Shown here in pieces: positions 1 through 5,823 of a DNA stretch of 5,962 nucleotides. The stretch spans positions 1 to 5,962 of the forward strand of contig JASBZF010000092.1 in assembly GCA_029983625.1 (NCBI GenBank), in the 5' to 3' direction. The notes under the pieces were generated by a model, which did no database searches, was not told where the DNA came from, and worked only from the letters and a program-made list of their open reading frames with translations. How positions within the stretch are numbered: position 1 is the stretch's first letter; each line of letters opens with the position of its first letter. This DNA comes from Pauljensenia sp. (lineage in GTDB: Bacteria; Actinomycetota; Actinomycetes; Actinomycetales; Actinomycetaceae). The position numbers were made by a program, and so were the translations under genes.

Positions 1-183
1 GGGCCCCGCGAAGAGTTCACGCCGCCTTCGCTCAATAATCGCAACGACTATGCAGCAGACAAGGTTTTCGACGAGCGAAAGAACGATATGAACACAGAAA
101 CATTGCATGAAGTTATTGGTGGTGGTGGTGACTTGAAGCTGCGGTGCTCGTCTCAGAAGGTCGAAGGGCCTCTTTTCGCCTAG
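1..183 (+). CDS. Possible 3' end of an unidentified upstream gene (partial)
   Basis: Frame 1 is open from the first base to a TAG stop at 181-183, giving 60 residues with no start in view. The other two forward frames are closed by stops at 36 and 89. The translation is hydrophilic, with a charged stretch around residues 25-33, a four-glycine run at residues 40-43 encoded by a (GGT)4 repeat at 118-129, and an end of VEGPLFA. I recognise no family. Third-position GC is about 58% by hand count, which looks lower than in the clear genes downstream. The same codons read on the minus strand are also open, so an open frame this short could be chance. An in-frame ATG at 88 would give a 31-residue peptide, but it has no convincing ribosome binding site. 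If real, the gene ends 85 bp before the uracil permease start. Confidence 0.32.
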   Translation, partial: GPREEFTPPSLNNRNDYAADKVFDERKNDMNTETLHEVIGGGGDLKLRCSSQKVEGPLFA

Positions 184-225
184 AAAGCTGACGCTATCCT
201 GAGGTTCCGACCGGTGACACGGCCA

Positions 226-248
226 CGCCCATCAGGCACCGCCCATCA
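226..248 (+). repeat. Short direct repeat upstream of the uracil permease
   Basis: CGCCCATCA occurs at 226-234 and again at 240-248, a 14-bp period, just ahead of the permease ribosome binding site. It also overlaps a weak ATCAG/CTGAT inverted pair (231-235 with 250-254). It could be an operator or leader element, or chance. I see no convincing sigma-70-type promoter between 1 and 268. Confidence 0.3.
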
Positions 249-255
249 ACTGATC

Positions 256-259
256 GGAG
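256..259 (+). promoter_or_regulatory. Ribosome binding site that sets the permease start
   Basis: GGAG at 256-259 lies 9 bases before the ATG at 269 but only 3 bases before an in-frame TTG at 263. The spacing favours the ATG, so the protein should begin MSNTPHAFF rather than two residues earlier. Confidence 0.7.
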
Positions 260-268
260 AGCTTGCTC

Positions 269-1636
269 ATGAGCAACACCCCCCACGCCTTCTTCCGTTG
301 GACACTTCACGGCAACGGAACGACGATCTCCCCCGGTGAAGTCGTCGCCGCAGGCGAACGACTTTCCTGGCCTCGCACCATCGGGATCGGCGCCCAACAC
401 GTCGTCGCAATGTTCGGCGCAACCTTCCTCGTCCCCCTTCTCACCGGATTCCCACCGGCAACCACACTGTTCTTCAGCGCCATCGGCACCCTCCTTTTCT
501 TCCTCATCACAGCAGGACGCCTCCCCTCCTACCTCGGTTCCTCCTTCGCACTGATCGCCCCGATCGTTGCCGTGAGCCAAAACCTCGGCATGAACTACGC
601 CCAAGGCGGTGTCATCGCAACTGGCGCGACCCTCGCCCTCGTCGGCCTCATCGTTCACTTTGCGGGCGTGCGTTGGATCGACGCGCTCATGCCCCCGGTC
701 GTCACCGGATCGATTGTGGCGCTCATCGGCCTTAACCTCGCACCCGCCGCCTGGAACAACGTAAAAGAAGCACCACTCACCGCTTTTATCACAATCGTGT
801 CGATCTGCCTCATCACCGTCCTTTTTAAAGGGATCATCGGGCGCCTCTCCATCCTCTTCGGAGTCCTCATCGGCTACGTCGCCGCCGTCGCTCAACACCA
901 AGTGGACTTTTCTGCAATTTCACAAGCCGCATGGTTCGGACTCCCCCAGTTCCACGCCCCCGCCTTCGACCCGTCCACCCTCGGCCTCTTTGTTCCCGTC
1001 GTCTTCGTCCTCGTCGCCGAAAACGTCGGCCACGTCAAATCTGTATCCGCGATGACCGGTGAAAACCTCGACGACCTGACCGGGCGCGCACTCTTCGCCG
1101 ACGGCCTCGCCACCGTTCTGGCAGGTTCTGGCGGAGGCTCCGGCACAACAACCTACGCGGAAAACATCGGCGTCATGGCGGCAACCCGCGTGTACTCGAC
1201 CGCCGCCTACGTTGTCGCCGCATGTTGCGCCTTCGCTCTGTCACTCCTACCGAAGTTTGGTGCGATCATCGCGACGATCCCCGCCGGAGTTCTCGGAGGC
1301 GCAGGAACCGTCCTCTACGGCATGATCGGGATGCTCGGCGTGAGGATCTGGGTGCAAAACCGCGTTGACTTCTCCAACCCCGTCAACCTCAACACCGCCG
1401 CCATCGCCCTCGTCGTTGCGATCGCGAACTTCACATGGAGCCCCGGTGGCATGACCTTTGAAGGAATCGCCCTCGGCACCGCTGCGGCACTGGCGATCTA
1501 TCACGCAATGAAGTGGATCTCGAAGATTCGTGGCACCACCCTTGAACAAGCCTCCCCGGCCTCAGCACCTGCGGGTAGTGAACTCGAATCCGGGGTCTAT
1601 GCGAATCGACACAAAGCGACCTCACCCACCCAGTGA
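269..1636 (+). CDS. uraA: Uracil permease, NCS2 (nucleobase:cation symporter-2) family
   Basis: This is a 455-residue polytopic membrane protein that should import uracil by proton symport for pyrimidine salvage. It is very hydrophobic throughout, consistent with the 14 membrane segments of the family, and has a hydrophilic tail after about residue 417. Family motifs are in the expected order. The QH pair of TM1 is at Gln43-His44 (GAQHVVAMFGATFLVPLL). GSSFA at 90-94 matches the region of UraA Phe73. AENVGH carries Glu251 and His255, matching E. coli UraA Glu241 and His245. TTYAENIGVMAATRVYS carries Glu298, matching UraA Glu290. The UraA residue equivalences come from memory of the family. The residue before Glu298 is Ala where E. 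coli has Gly; I believe this is common in actinobacterial homologues. A uracil/xanthine mixed specificity cannot be excluded. The length is typical. The gene appears to stand alone: a large inverted repeat follows it and no pyrimidine gene is adjacent in view. Confidence 0.93.
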   Translation: MSNTPHAFFRWTLHGNGTTISPGEVVAAGERLSWPRTIGIGAQHVVAMFGATFLVPLLTGFPPATTLFFSAIGTLLFFLITAGRLPSYLGSSFALIAPIVAVSQNLGMNYAQGGVIATGATLALVGLIVHFAGVRWIDALMPPVVTGSIVALIGLNLAPAAWNNVKEAPLTAFITIVSICLITVLFKGIIGRLSILFGVLIGYVAAVAQHQVDFSAISQAAWFGLPQFHAPAFDPSTLGLFVPVVFVLVAENVGHVKSVSAMTGENLDDLTGRALFADGLATVLAGSGGGSGTTTYAENIGVMAATRVYSTAAYVVAACCAFALSLLPKFGAIIATIPAGVLGGAGTVLYGMIGMLGVRIWVQNRVDFSNPVNLNTAAIALVVAIANFTWSPGGMTFEGIALGTAAALAIYHAMKWISKIRGTTLEQASPASAPAGSELESGVYANRHKATSPTQ

Positions 1637-1644
1637 CCTCTCAC

Positions 1645-1685
1645 ACTTTCCTTCCTCCTCGCACCAGATAGGGAGGAAGGAAAGT
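1645..1685 (+). terminator. Perfect 14-bp inverted repeat after the permease, possible terminator
   Basis: The arms at 1645-1658 (ACTTTCCTTCCTCC) and 1672-1685 are exact reverse complements around a 13-base spacer, and T1659·G1671 can add a wobble pair. The repeat starts 8 bases after the permease stop. One arm is all pyrimidine except its first base and the other is purine-rich. No T-run follows on either strand, so it is not a classical intrinsic terminator. It may be a tailless terminator, an mRNA 3'-end stabiliser or a binding site. Confidence 0.6.
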
Positions 1686-1747
1686 TGCGGCACTGACACG
1701 CGCAGCGCCGCACGGATCACGCTCAAGCCGCCACACATACACCATGT

Positions 1748-1766
1748 CTTTATCAAGACTTTATCA
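1748..1766 (+). repeat. Two CTTTATCA direct repeats one helical turn apart
   Basis: CTTTATCA occurs at 1748-1755 and 1759-1766, an 11-bp period that would place both copies on the same DNA face. The pair lies about 130-145 bp before the binding-protein start and 25 bp before a candidate -35 element, a usual position for an activator or repressor site. The second copy includes TATCAT (1762-1767), which resembles a -10 element but has no matching -35. Confidence 0.4.
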
Positions 1767-1791
1767 TTCGTGACCAAAACGCAATGTTCAT

Positions 1792-1822
1792 TTGACGAAC
1801 CGAGAAAGAAGTTTTGCACAAT
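1792..1822 (+). promoter_or_regulatory. Candidate promoter for the solute-binding lipoprotein
   Basis: TTGACG at 1792-1797 matches five of six -35 consensus bases. The best nearby -10 is CACAAT at 1817-1822, four of six, with a 19-base spacer that is longer than ideal. A GTTC-N7-GAAC inverted repeat (1786-1800) overlaps the -35 and could be an operator. A start around 1829 would leave a leader of roughly 65 bases. This assignment is tentative. Confidence 0.35.
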
Positions 1823-1845
1823 TCCGGTTACTCTCAAGCCCAGAG

Positions 1846-1863
1846 CCCGCGCCTTCGCGCGGG
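1846..1863 (+). promoter_or_regulatory. GC-rich leader hairpin before the binding-protein gene
   Basis: CCCGCGC (1846-1852) and GCGCGGG (1857-1863) form a perfect 7-bp stem closed by a CTTC loop, ending 15 bases before the ribosome binding site. There is no T-run, so termination is unlikely. It could stabilise the 5' end of the mRNA or affect translation. Confidence 0.5.
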
Positions 1864-1893
1864 TGAGACCCATCGATCAAAGGGAGTTCTTTT

Positions 1894-3513
1894 ATGAACC
1901 TCAAGAGAACTTGGCTCGCCGTGCCGGCCGTTCTCGCACTCGGCCTCACCGCGTGCTCCTCTGGCACCACCACCTCCGAATCTTCAGCCTCCGGTGCTAC
2001 CGCAGTGAGCTCAACCGCCGTTGTCACCACAAACGGCTCCGAGCCGCAGAACCCGCTCATCCCGGCGAACACGAACGAAACCGGCGGCGGCAAGATCCTC
2101 GATCTCATCTTCGCGGGCCTCGTCTACTACGACTCTAAGGGCGCCACCCACCTGGAGATGGCCGAATCCATCGAGCCGAACGAAGACGCGACCGTCTGGA
2201 CCGTCAAGCTCAAGAAGGGCCAGAAGTTCTCCGACGGCACCGAAGTCAAGGCCCACAACTTCATTGACGCATGGAAGATGGGCGCTAAGGAAGCCATGCT
2301 CTCCTCCTACTTCTACGCACCGATCCAGGGTGCCGATGAAGAAGGCGCTGGCGATCTGACCGGTCTTGAAAAGATCGACGATTACACCTTCACAATCGCC
2401 CTCAAAGAGCCGACCGCCGACTGGTCGCAGCGTCTGGGCTACTCCGCCTACGCGCCGCTTCCTGACTCAACCCTCGCCGACCCGGTTACCGGTGGCGAAA
2501 AGCCCGTCGGCAACGGCCCCTACATGGTCGCTGAGAACGGCTGGGAGCACAACGCTCAGATCAAGCTGATCCCGAACCCGGAATACAAGGGCGACAATGT
2601 CGCGAAGAACGGTGGCATCACCATCGTCTTCTACGCCTCGATGGACGCGGCTTACCAGGATCTTCTCGGTCGCAATCTTGATGTTCTCACCGCAATTCCG
2701 GACTCGGCATTCGCCACCTACGAAACTGAACTCGAAGGCCGCTCCGTGAACCAGGCGGCTGCGATCTTCCAGTCCTTCGCGATCCCGATGACGCTTGAGC
2801 ACTTCTCCGGCGAGGAAGGCAAGCTGCGTCGCCAGGCCATCTCCTACGCGGTGGACCGCAACACCATCACCGAGACAATCTTCTCGGGCACCCGCACTCC
2901 GGCTAAAGACTTCACCTCCCCGGTCGTTGACGGTTACAACCCCGACGTTCCCGGCTCCGAAGTTCTGAGCTACAACCCGGAGAAGGCAAAGGAACTGTGG
3001 GCCGAGGCCGACAAGATTTCGCCCTGGTCCGGTTCCTTCGAGATCGGCTACAACGCTGACGGTGGACACCAGGCGTGGGTGGATGCGGTTGCGAACTCCA
3101 TCAAGAACACACTGGGCATCGACGCGATCGGCAAGCCCTACCCCGACTTCAAATCGCTGCGCAGCGAAGTCACAGACCGCTCAATCTCTAGCGCTTTCCG
3201 TACCGGTTGGCAGGCCGACTACCCCGGTAAGTACAACTTCCTCGCCCCGCTCTACGCCACGGGTGCCGGATCAAACGATACCGGCTACTCGAATGCTGAC
3301 TTCGACGCTCTCATGTCCAAGTCCGCATCCGCACCTTCTGTCGAAGAGTCCAACAAGTACCTCGATCAGGCTCAGGAAATCCTCTTCAAGGATCTCCCGG
3401 TCATTCCGCTGTGGTACTCCAACGTCATCGGCGGCTGGGCACCCACGGTTGACAACGTGGTCTTCAACTGGAATTCCGTTCCGGCCTACCACAACATCAC
3501 CAAGGCTGAGTGA
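1894..3513 (+). CDS. Peptide-type ABC transporter substrate-binding lipoprotein (SBP_bac_5, OppA/DppA-like)
   Basis: This 539-residue lipoprotein should capture the transporter's ligand, probably peptides, on the outer face of the membrane. The start is well set by AAAGGGAG (1879-1886) 7 bases upstream. The signal peptide has Lys4/Arg5, a hydrophobic core (residues 7-18) and the lipobox LTAC with lipidated Cys21. A Ser/Thr/Ala-rich linker follows to about residue 47. The family-5 fold then begins with SEPQNPLIPANT (49-60) and IFAGLVYYD (72-80), followed by the signature KFSDGTEVKAHNFIDAW (111-127). Near the C-terminus TGWQADYPGKYNFL (437-450) matches the family's W-x-x-D segment. Trp439 and Asp442 line up with the E. 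coli OppA Trp416/Asp419 pair, where the Asp holds the peptide amino group; this is recalled knowledge and supports a peptide ligand. The length is normal. The gene is followed by a strong terminator and then by matching permease genes. Nickel, sugar or other family-5 ligands are less likely alternatives. Confidence 0.92.
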   Translation: MNLKRTWLAVPAVLALGLTACSSGTTTSESSASGATAVSSTAVVTTNGSEPQNPLIPANTNETGGGKILDLIFAGLVYYDSKGATHLEMAESIEPNEDATVWTVKLKKGQKFSDGTEVKAHNFIDAWKMGAKEAMLSSYFYAPIQGADEEGAGDLTGLEKIDDYTFTIALKEPTADWSQRLGYSAYAPLPDSTLADPVTGGEKPVGNGPYMVAENGWEHNAQIKLIPNPEYKGDNVAKNGGITIVFYASMDAAYQDLLGRNLDVLTAIPDSAFATYETELEGRSVNQAAAIFQSFAIPMTLEHFSGEEGKLRRQAISYAVDRNTITETIFSGTRTPAKDFTSPVVDGYNPDVPGSEVLSYNPEKAKELWAEADKISPWSGSFEIGYNADGGHQAWVDAVANSIKNTLGIDAIGKPYPDFKSLRSEVTDRSISSAFRTGWQADYPGKYNFLAPLYATGAGSNDTGYSNADFDALMSKSASAPSVEESNKYLDQAQEILFKDLPVIPLWYSNVIGGWAPTVDNVVFNWNSVPAYHNITKAE

Positions 3514-3524
3514 CATTCGCGCGT

Positions 3525-3547
3525 AAGCTCTCGCCCACGATGAGCTT
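3525..3547 (+). repeat. Small inverted repeat just after the lipoprotein stop
   Basis: AAGCTC (3525-3530) and GAGCTT (3542-3547) are exact reverse complements around 11 bases. The repeat sits between the stop codon and the main terminator and is a modest stem that could protect the mRNA 3' end. Confidence 0.35.
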
Positions 3548-3565
3548 CGCAGCTGAATCTCACTA

Positions 3566-3609
3566 GGGGGCGGGCGGACGCCAGTCCCCCCGCCCCCCCA
3601 GTCTTTTCT
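3566..3609 (+). terminator. Strong intrinsic terminator of the lipoprotein transcript
   Basis: The 5' arm GGGGGCGGG-C-GGAC (3566-3579) pairs with GTCC-C-CCCGCCCCC (3584-3597) across a GCCA loop (3580-3583). That gives 13 GC-rich base pairs with a single C·C mismatch. The T-rich stretch TCTTTTCT (3602-3609) follows four bases after the stem. It lies about 50 bp past the stop codon and has no nearby minus-strand gene to serve. It should end most transcripts before the permease genes. Confidence 0.85.
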
Positions 3610-3614
3610 CAAGC

Positions 3615-3641
3615 CTGAGCGCACTTTAAAAAGCGCTTCAG
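3615..3641 (+). repeat. Bulged hairpin after the terminator
   Basis: CTGAGCGC (3615-3622) pairs with GCGCTTCAG (3633-3641) as 8 bp with one bulged T, around an AT-rich 10-base loop. It comes directly after the intrinsic terminator and may be a backup structure or chance. The 3' arm includes one copy of the CGCTTCA direct repeat. Confidence 0.35.
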
Positions 3642-3724
3642 AAACAAACGCTTCAAAAAGAAGTCCGCGTACATGCGCGTACTATCGTTCACGCTCGGGC
3701 GAAACCTTACTCAACTGCCCTGTG

Positions 3725-3760
3725 TGGGACGCACAGAAAGTCACGTTTTCTGCGCTCCCA
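3725..3760 (+). repeat. Imperfect inverted repeat in the permease upstream region
   Basis: An outer stem TGGGA/TCCCA (3725-3729 with 3756-3760) and an inner stem CAGAAA/TTTCTG (3734-3739 with 3747-3752) are separated by a small 4x3 internal loop and capped by a 7-base loop. No T-run follows. It lies roughly 70 bp upstream of the candidate -10, so it could be a DNA-level operator or part of a longer read-through leader. Confidence 0.4.
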
Positions 3761-3829
3761 TCCGGCCCTCAAGGCCTTTCACGTCGGCCCATTTTCCGGG
3801 CACGACTCCCGTTTGCCCAGTGTTTACCC

Positions 3830-3835
3830 TATGAT
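3830..3835 (+). promoter_or_regulatory. Candidate -10 element for the permease operon
   Basis: TATGAT at 3830-3835 matches five of six consensus bases. No good -35 lies 16-18 bases upstream and no extended -10 TG is present, so an activator might be needed or the match may be chance. A start near 3842 would give a leader of about 94 bases made mostly of three stem-loops. Confidence 0.3.
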
Positions 3836-3848
3836 GCCCTAGGTACGC

Positions 3849-3914
3849 ACCGGCACCACCGGTGCCGGTCGCCCCAGAGGCGACACTGCCACAAGCGGGA
3901 GAACCACTCCCGTT
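3849..3914 (+). promoter_or_regulatory. Three consecutive stem-loops in the permease leader
   Basis: Stem 1 is a perfect 9-bp palindrome, ACCGGCACC (3849-3857) with GGTGCCGGT (3861-3869), around ACC. Stem 2 is GTCGCC (3868-3873) with GGCGAC (3879-3884) around CCAGA, sharing two bases with stem 1 and so partly competing with it. Stem 3 is AGCGGGAG (3894-3901) with CTCCCGTT (3907-3914) around AACCA, 8 bp with one G·U. CACTGCCA repeats flank stem 3 (3884-3891 and 3916-3923). ACTCCCGTT at 3906-3914 is also found at 3805-3813. The structures end 8 bases before the ribosome binding site (AGAAGGA, 3923-3929). No T-run follows any stem, so I infer translational or stability control rather than termination. 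Confidence 0.55.
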
Positions 3915-3935
3915 CCACTGCCAGAAGGACTGTCC

Positions 3936-4862
3936 ATGCTTCGCTACATCGGACGGCGGCTCCTCCAGACCATCCCGGTCTTCTTCGGCGCCACGTTCCT
4001 GATCTTCGCGATGGTGTACCTCATGCCGGGTGACCCCGTCGCAGCCCTTGGAGGCGACCGAGGTCTCTCCGATGCCGCCTACGCCGAAATCGCCGCGAGG
4101 TACAACCTCGATAAGCCCTTCTGGATGCAGTACCTGCTCTACCTCAAGGGCGTCTTCACCCTCGACTTCGGTACCACCTTCTCAGGACAGCCCGTCACAG
4201 CGGTGATGGCCCGTGCCTTCCCGATCACGATCAGGCTCGCCCTCTACGCCCTCACCATCGAAGCCCTTCTCGGGATCGCCCTCGGTGTCGTCGCCGGAGT
4301 CAAGCGCGGTAAAATCTTCGACTCGACGATCCTCGTCGTTTCTCTCCTCCTCATTTCGGTGCCGACATTCGTCCTCGGCTTCGTTCTCCAGTTCATCCTC
4401 GGCGTCAAACTCGGGATATTCCCCACAACCGTCGGGGCGAACGTCACTCTTGAATCCCTGACGATGCCCGCCCTCGTCCTCGGCGGCGTCTCCCTCGCCT
4501 ACGTCATCCGACTCACCCGCCAGTCGGTCTCTGAAAACGTATCTGCCGACTACGTGCGAACCGCACGCGCAAAGGGTCTCGCCAACGGCGCAGTGATGAC
4601 ACGTCACGTCCTGCGTAACTCCCTGATCCCCGTCGCCACCTTCCTCGGCGGCGACCTCGGTGCCCTCATGGGTGGTGCCATCATCACCGAAGGCATCTTC
4701 AACATCGCCGGTGTCGGAGGTACCCTCTGGCAGGCCATCATCAAGGGCGAGCCCGCAACCGTTGTCTCTGTCACCACCGTTCTCGTGCTCGTCTACATCG
4801 TCGCGAATCTCATCGTTGACCTCCTGTATGCCGTGCTCGACCCGAGGATCCGCTATGAGTGA
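3936..4862 (+). CDS. Peptide-type ABC transporter permease, OppB/DppB family
   Basis: This 308-residue inner-membrane protein should form one half of the transport channel. The start has AGAAGGA 6 bases upstream. The N-terminus MLRYIGRRLLQTIPVFFGATFLIF is the classical OppB/DppB opening, followed by the LMPGDP segment (29-34) and the external LDFGTTF region (76-82). Hydrophobic segments lie near residues 10-30, 99-122, 132-157, 176-193, 232-252 and 277-300, giving the usual six. The cytoplasmic EAA loop that docks onto the ATPase is at 204-232 (ADYVRTARAKG through IP), with the conserved Gly214. The protein ends LDPRIRYE, as the family normally does. The length is typical and no defect is seen. 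The last 8 bp overlap the next permease gene, implying translational coupling. The exact substrate cannot be told from the permease alone. Confidence 0.95.
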   Translation: MLRYIGRRLLQTIPVFFGATFLIFAMVYLMPGDPVAALGGDRGLSDAAYAEIAARYNLDKPFWMQYLLYLKGVFTLDFGTTFSGQPVTAVMARAFPITIRLALYALTIEALLGIALGVVAGVKRGKIFDSTILVVSLLLISVPTFVLGFVLQFILGVKLGIFPTTVGANVTLESLTMPALVLGGVSLAYVIRLTRQSVSENVSADYVRTARAKGLANGAVMTRHVLRNSLIPVATFLGGDLGALMGGAIITEGIFNIAGVGGTLWQAIIKGEPATVVSVTTVLVLVYIVANLIVDLLYAVLDPRIRYE

Positions 4863-5823
4863 TTACATCCCCTCCGCTCACATCGAGCGCACCCGCGCAG
4901 GCCAGCGCCACTACGTCTCCGACATCGACGAAACCGGCCTGGGCGCAGTTGACGCTGTTGCCGATGATTCCGCCCCCTCATCCCTGTGGGGTGAAGCATG
5001 GAAGCGTCTGCGTAAACGTCCGATCTTCTGGGTCGCGACCACCATCATCCTGATCGCCCTCGCGATTGCTCTCTTCCCGAGCCTCTTCACGAGCCAGGAT
5101 CCTCGCTACTGCGAGCTGTCGCACTCACTCGGTGCCCCCACAGATGGTCACCCCTTCGGTTTTAACCGTCAAGGCTGCGATATTTACGCCCGCGTCATCT
5201 ACGGTGCGCGCGCATCGGTTGCGGTCGGTGTGTTCACCACGATCTTCGTTGTACTCATCGGTGGACTCATCGGCATGATCGCCGGATACTTCGGCGGCTG
5301 GTTCGACGCGCTCCTGTCACGCATCACCGATATTTTCTTCGCGATTCCGCTGCTTCTCGCCGCGATTGTTTTCATGCAGATGTTCAAGGACAACCGCAAC
5401 GTGTGGATGGTCATCACCGTCTTGTCGATCTTCGGTTGGACTCAGATCGCACGCATCACACGAGGCGCTGTTATGACCGCGAAAAACGAAGAGTTCGTGA
5501 CAGCAGCACGGGCAACAGGAGCCTCAAAAACACGTATTCTCCTGTCGCATATCCTTCCGAACTCAATGGCCCCGATCATCGTCTACGCGACCGTAGCCCT
5601 CGGTACCTTCATCGTCTCCGAAGCCTCCCTGTCCTTCATGGGCATCGGTCTTCCCCCGACCCTCGTCTCCTGGGGTGCGGACATTTCCGCAGCGCAAGCC
5701 TCTTTGCGCACCAACCCGATGGTCCTCTTCTACCCGGCGCTCGCCCTCGCCCTCACCGTCCTCAGCTTCATCATGATGGGCGATGCGGTCCGCGACGCCC
5801 TAGACCCGAAGGCACGCAAGTGA
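4855..5823 (+). CDS. Peptide-type ABC transporter permease, OppC/DppC family
   Basis: This 322-residue inner-membrane protein should be the second half of the channel. The ATG at 4855 has GAGGA (4844-4848) 6 bases upstream and yields the expected start. Earlier in-frame starts lie deep inside the previous gene and would add Ser-rich shadow sequence. A hydrophilic N-terminal tail of about 55 residues ends in a basic patch (RLRKR, 51-55) before TM1 (about 57-75). The conserved external motif here reads HPFGFNRQGCDIYARVIYGARAS (99-121), where many homologues have GRD in place of Gly107-Cys108-Asp109. A second Cys86 lies in the same external segment. Other hydrophobic segments lie near 122-145, 158-178, 183-200, 240-262 and 291-310. 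The EAA loop is at 212-240 (EEFVTAARATG to MAP, Gly222). The LSFMGIGLPP motif (259-268) and the C-terminal GDAVRDALDPKARK are typical. Confidence 0.95.
   Translation: MSDYIPSAHIERTRAGQRHYVSDIDETGLGAVDAVADDSAPSSLWGEAWKRLRKRPIFWVATTIILIALAIALFPSLFTSQDPRYCELSHSLGAPTDGHPFGFNRQGCDIYARVIYGARASVAVGVFTTIFVVLIGGLIGMIAGYFGGWFDALLSRITDIFFAIPLLLAAIVFMQMFKDNRNVWMVITVLSIFGWTQIARITRGAVMTAKNEEFVTAARATGASKTRILLSHILPNSMAPIIVYATVALGTFIVSEASLSFMGIGLPPTLVSWGADISAAQASLRTNPMVLFYPALALALTVLSFIMMGDAVRDALDPKARK

Larger units (their letters stand above)
3514..3935 (+). other. 422-bp intergenic region without a credible gene, rich in inverted repeats
   Basis: This gap separates the binding-protein gene from its permeases. 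In order it holds a small inverted repeat, the strong terminator, a short A-rich stretch with CGCTTCA repeated at 3634-3640 and 3649-3655, further hairpins, a weak -10 candidate and a cluster of stem-loops directly before the permease start. A GTG-type open frame from 3722 runs into the permease gene, but it is rich in His, Arg, Pro and Ser and looks like an out-of-frame shadow. I find no small gene with a good ribosome binding site. No tRNA or recognised riboswitch is apparent by eye. Confidence 0.7.

Noticed and set aside
118..129. (GGT)4 microsatellite as a phase-variation tract
   Set aside because: Four trinucleotide units are too few to suggest slippage, and length changes would keep the frame.
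194..901. A 235-codon minus-strand open frame across the uracil permease
   Set aside because: It is antisense to a gene with clear family motifs. Its product is an implausible mix of Asp, Glu, Gly and Cys, as expected from the complement of a GC-biased membrane-protein gene.
1530..2138. A 202-codon plus-strand frame spanning the permease end, the gap and the lipoprotein start
   Set aside because: It is out of frame with both real genes, it crosses the inverted repeat and promoter region, and its product is rich in Arg, His, Pro and Ser like a shifted reading of GC-rich DNA.
2467..3069. A 200-codon minus-strand open frame inside the lipoprotein gene
   Set aside because: It lies wholly antisense to well-supported coding sequence, with no ribosome binding site or recognisable domain.
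3611..3935. CRISPR-like or mobile-element repeats in the long gap
   Set aside because: The repeats are only 7-9 bases, irregularly spaced and mostly inverted. There are no regular spacers, no transposase and no terminal repeats with target duplications.
3849..3935. A known riboswitch class in the permease leader
   Set aside because: The simple short stems lack conserved loop sequences that I recognise from T-box, SAM, TPP, purine or similar riboswitches.
3722..4033. A possible small gene in the gap before the OppB-type permease
   Set aside because: The product is Arg/His/Pro-rich, there is no good ribosome binding site, and it overlaps both the stem-loop cluster and the permease start in another frame.
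4660..4854. An earlier in-frame start for the OppC-type permease
   Set aside because: The added residues are a Ser/Pro-rich shadow of the preceding gene. The ATG at 4855 has a well-placed GAGGA and gives a normal-length protein.
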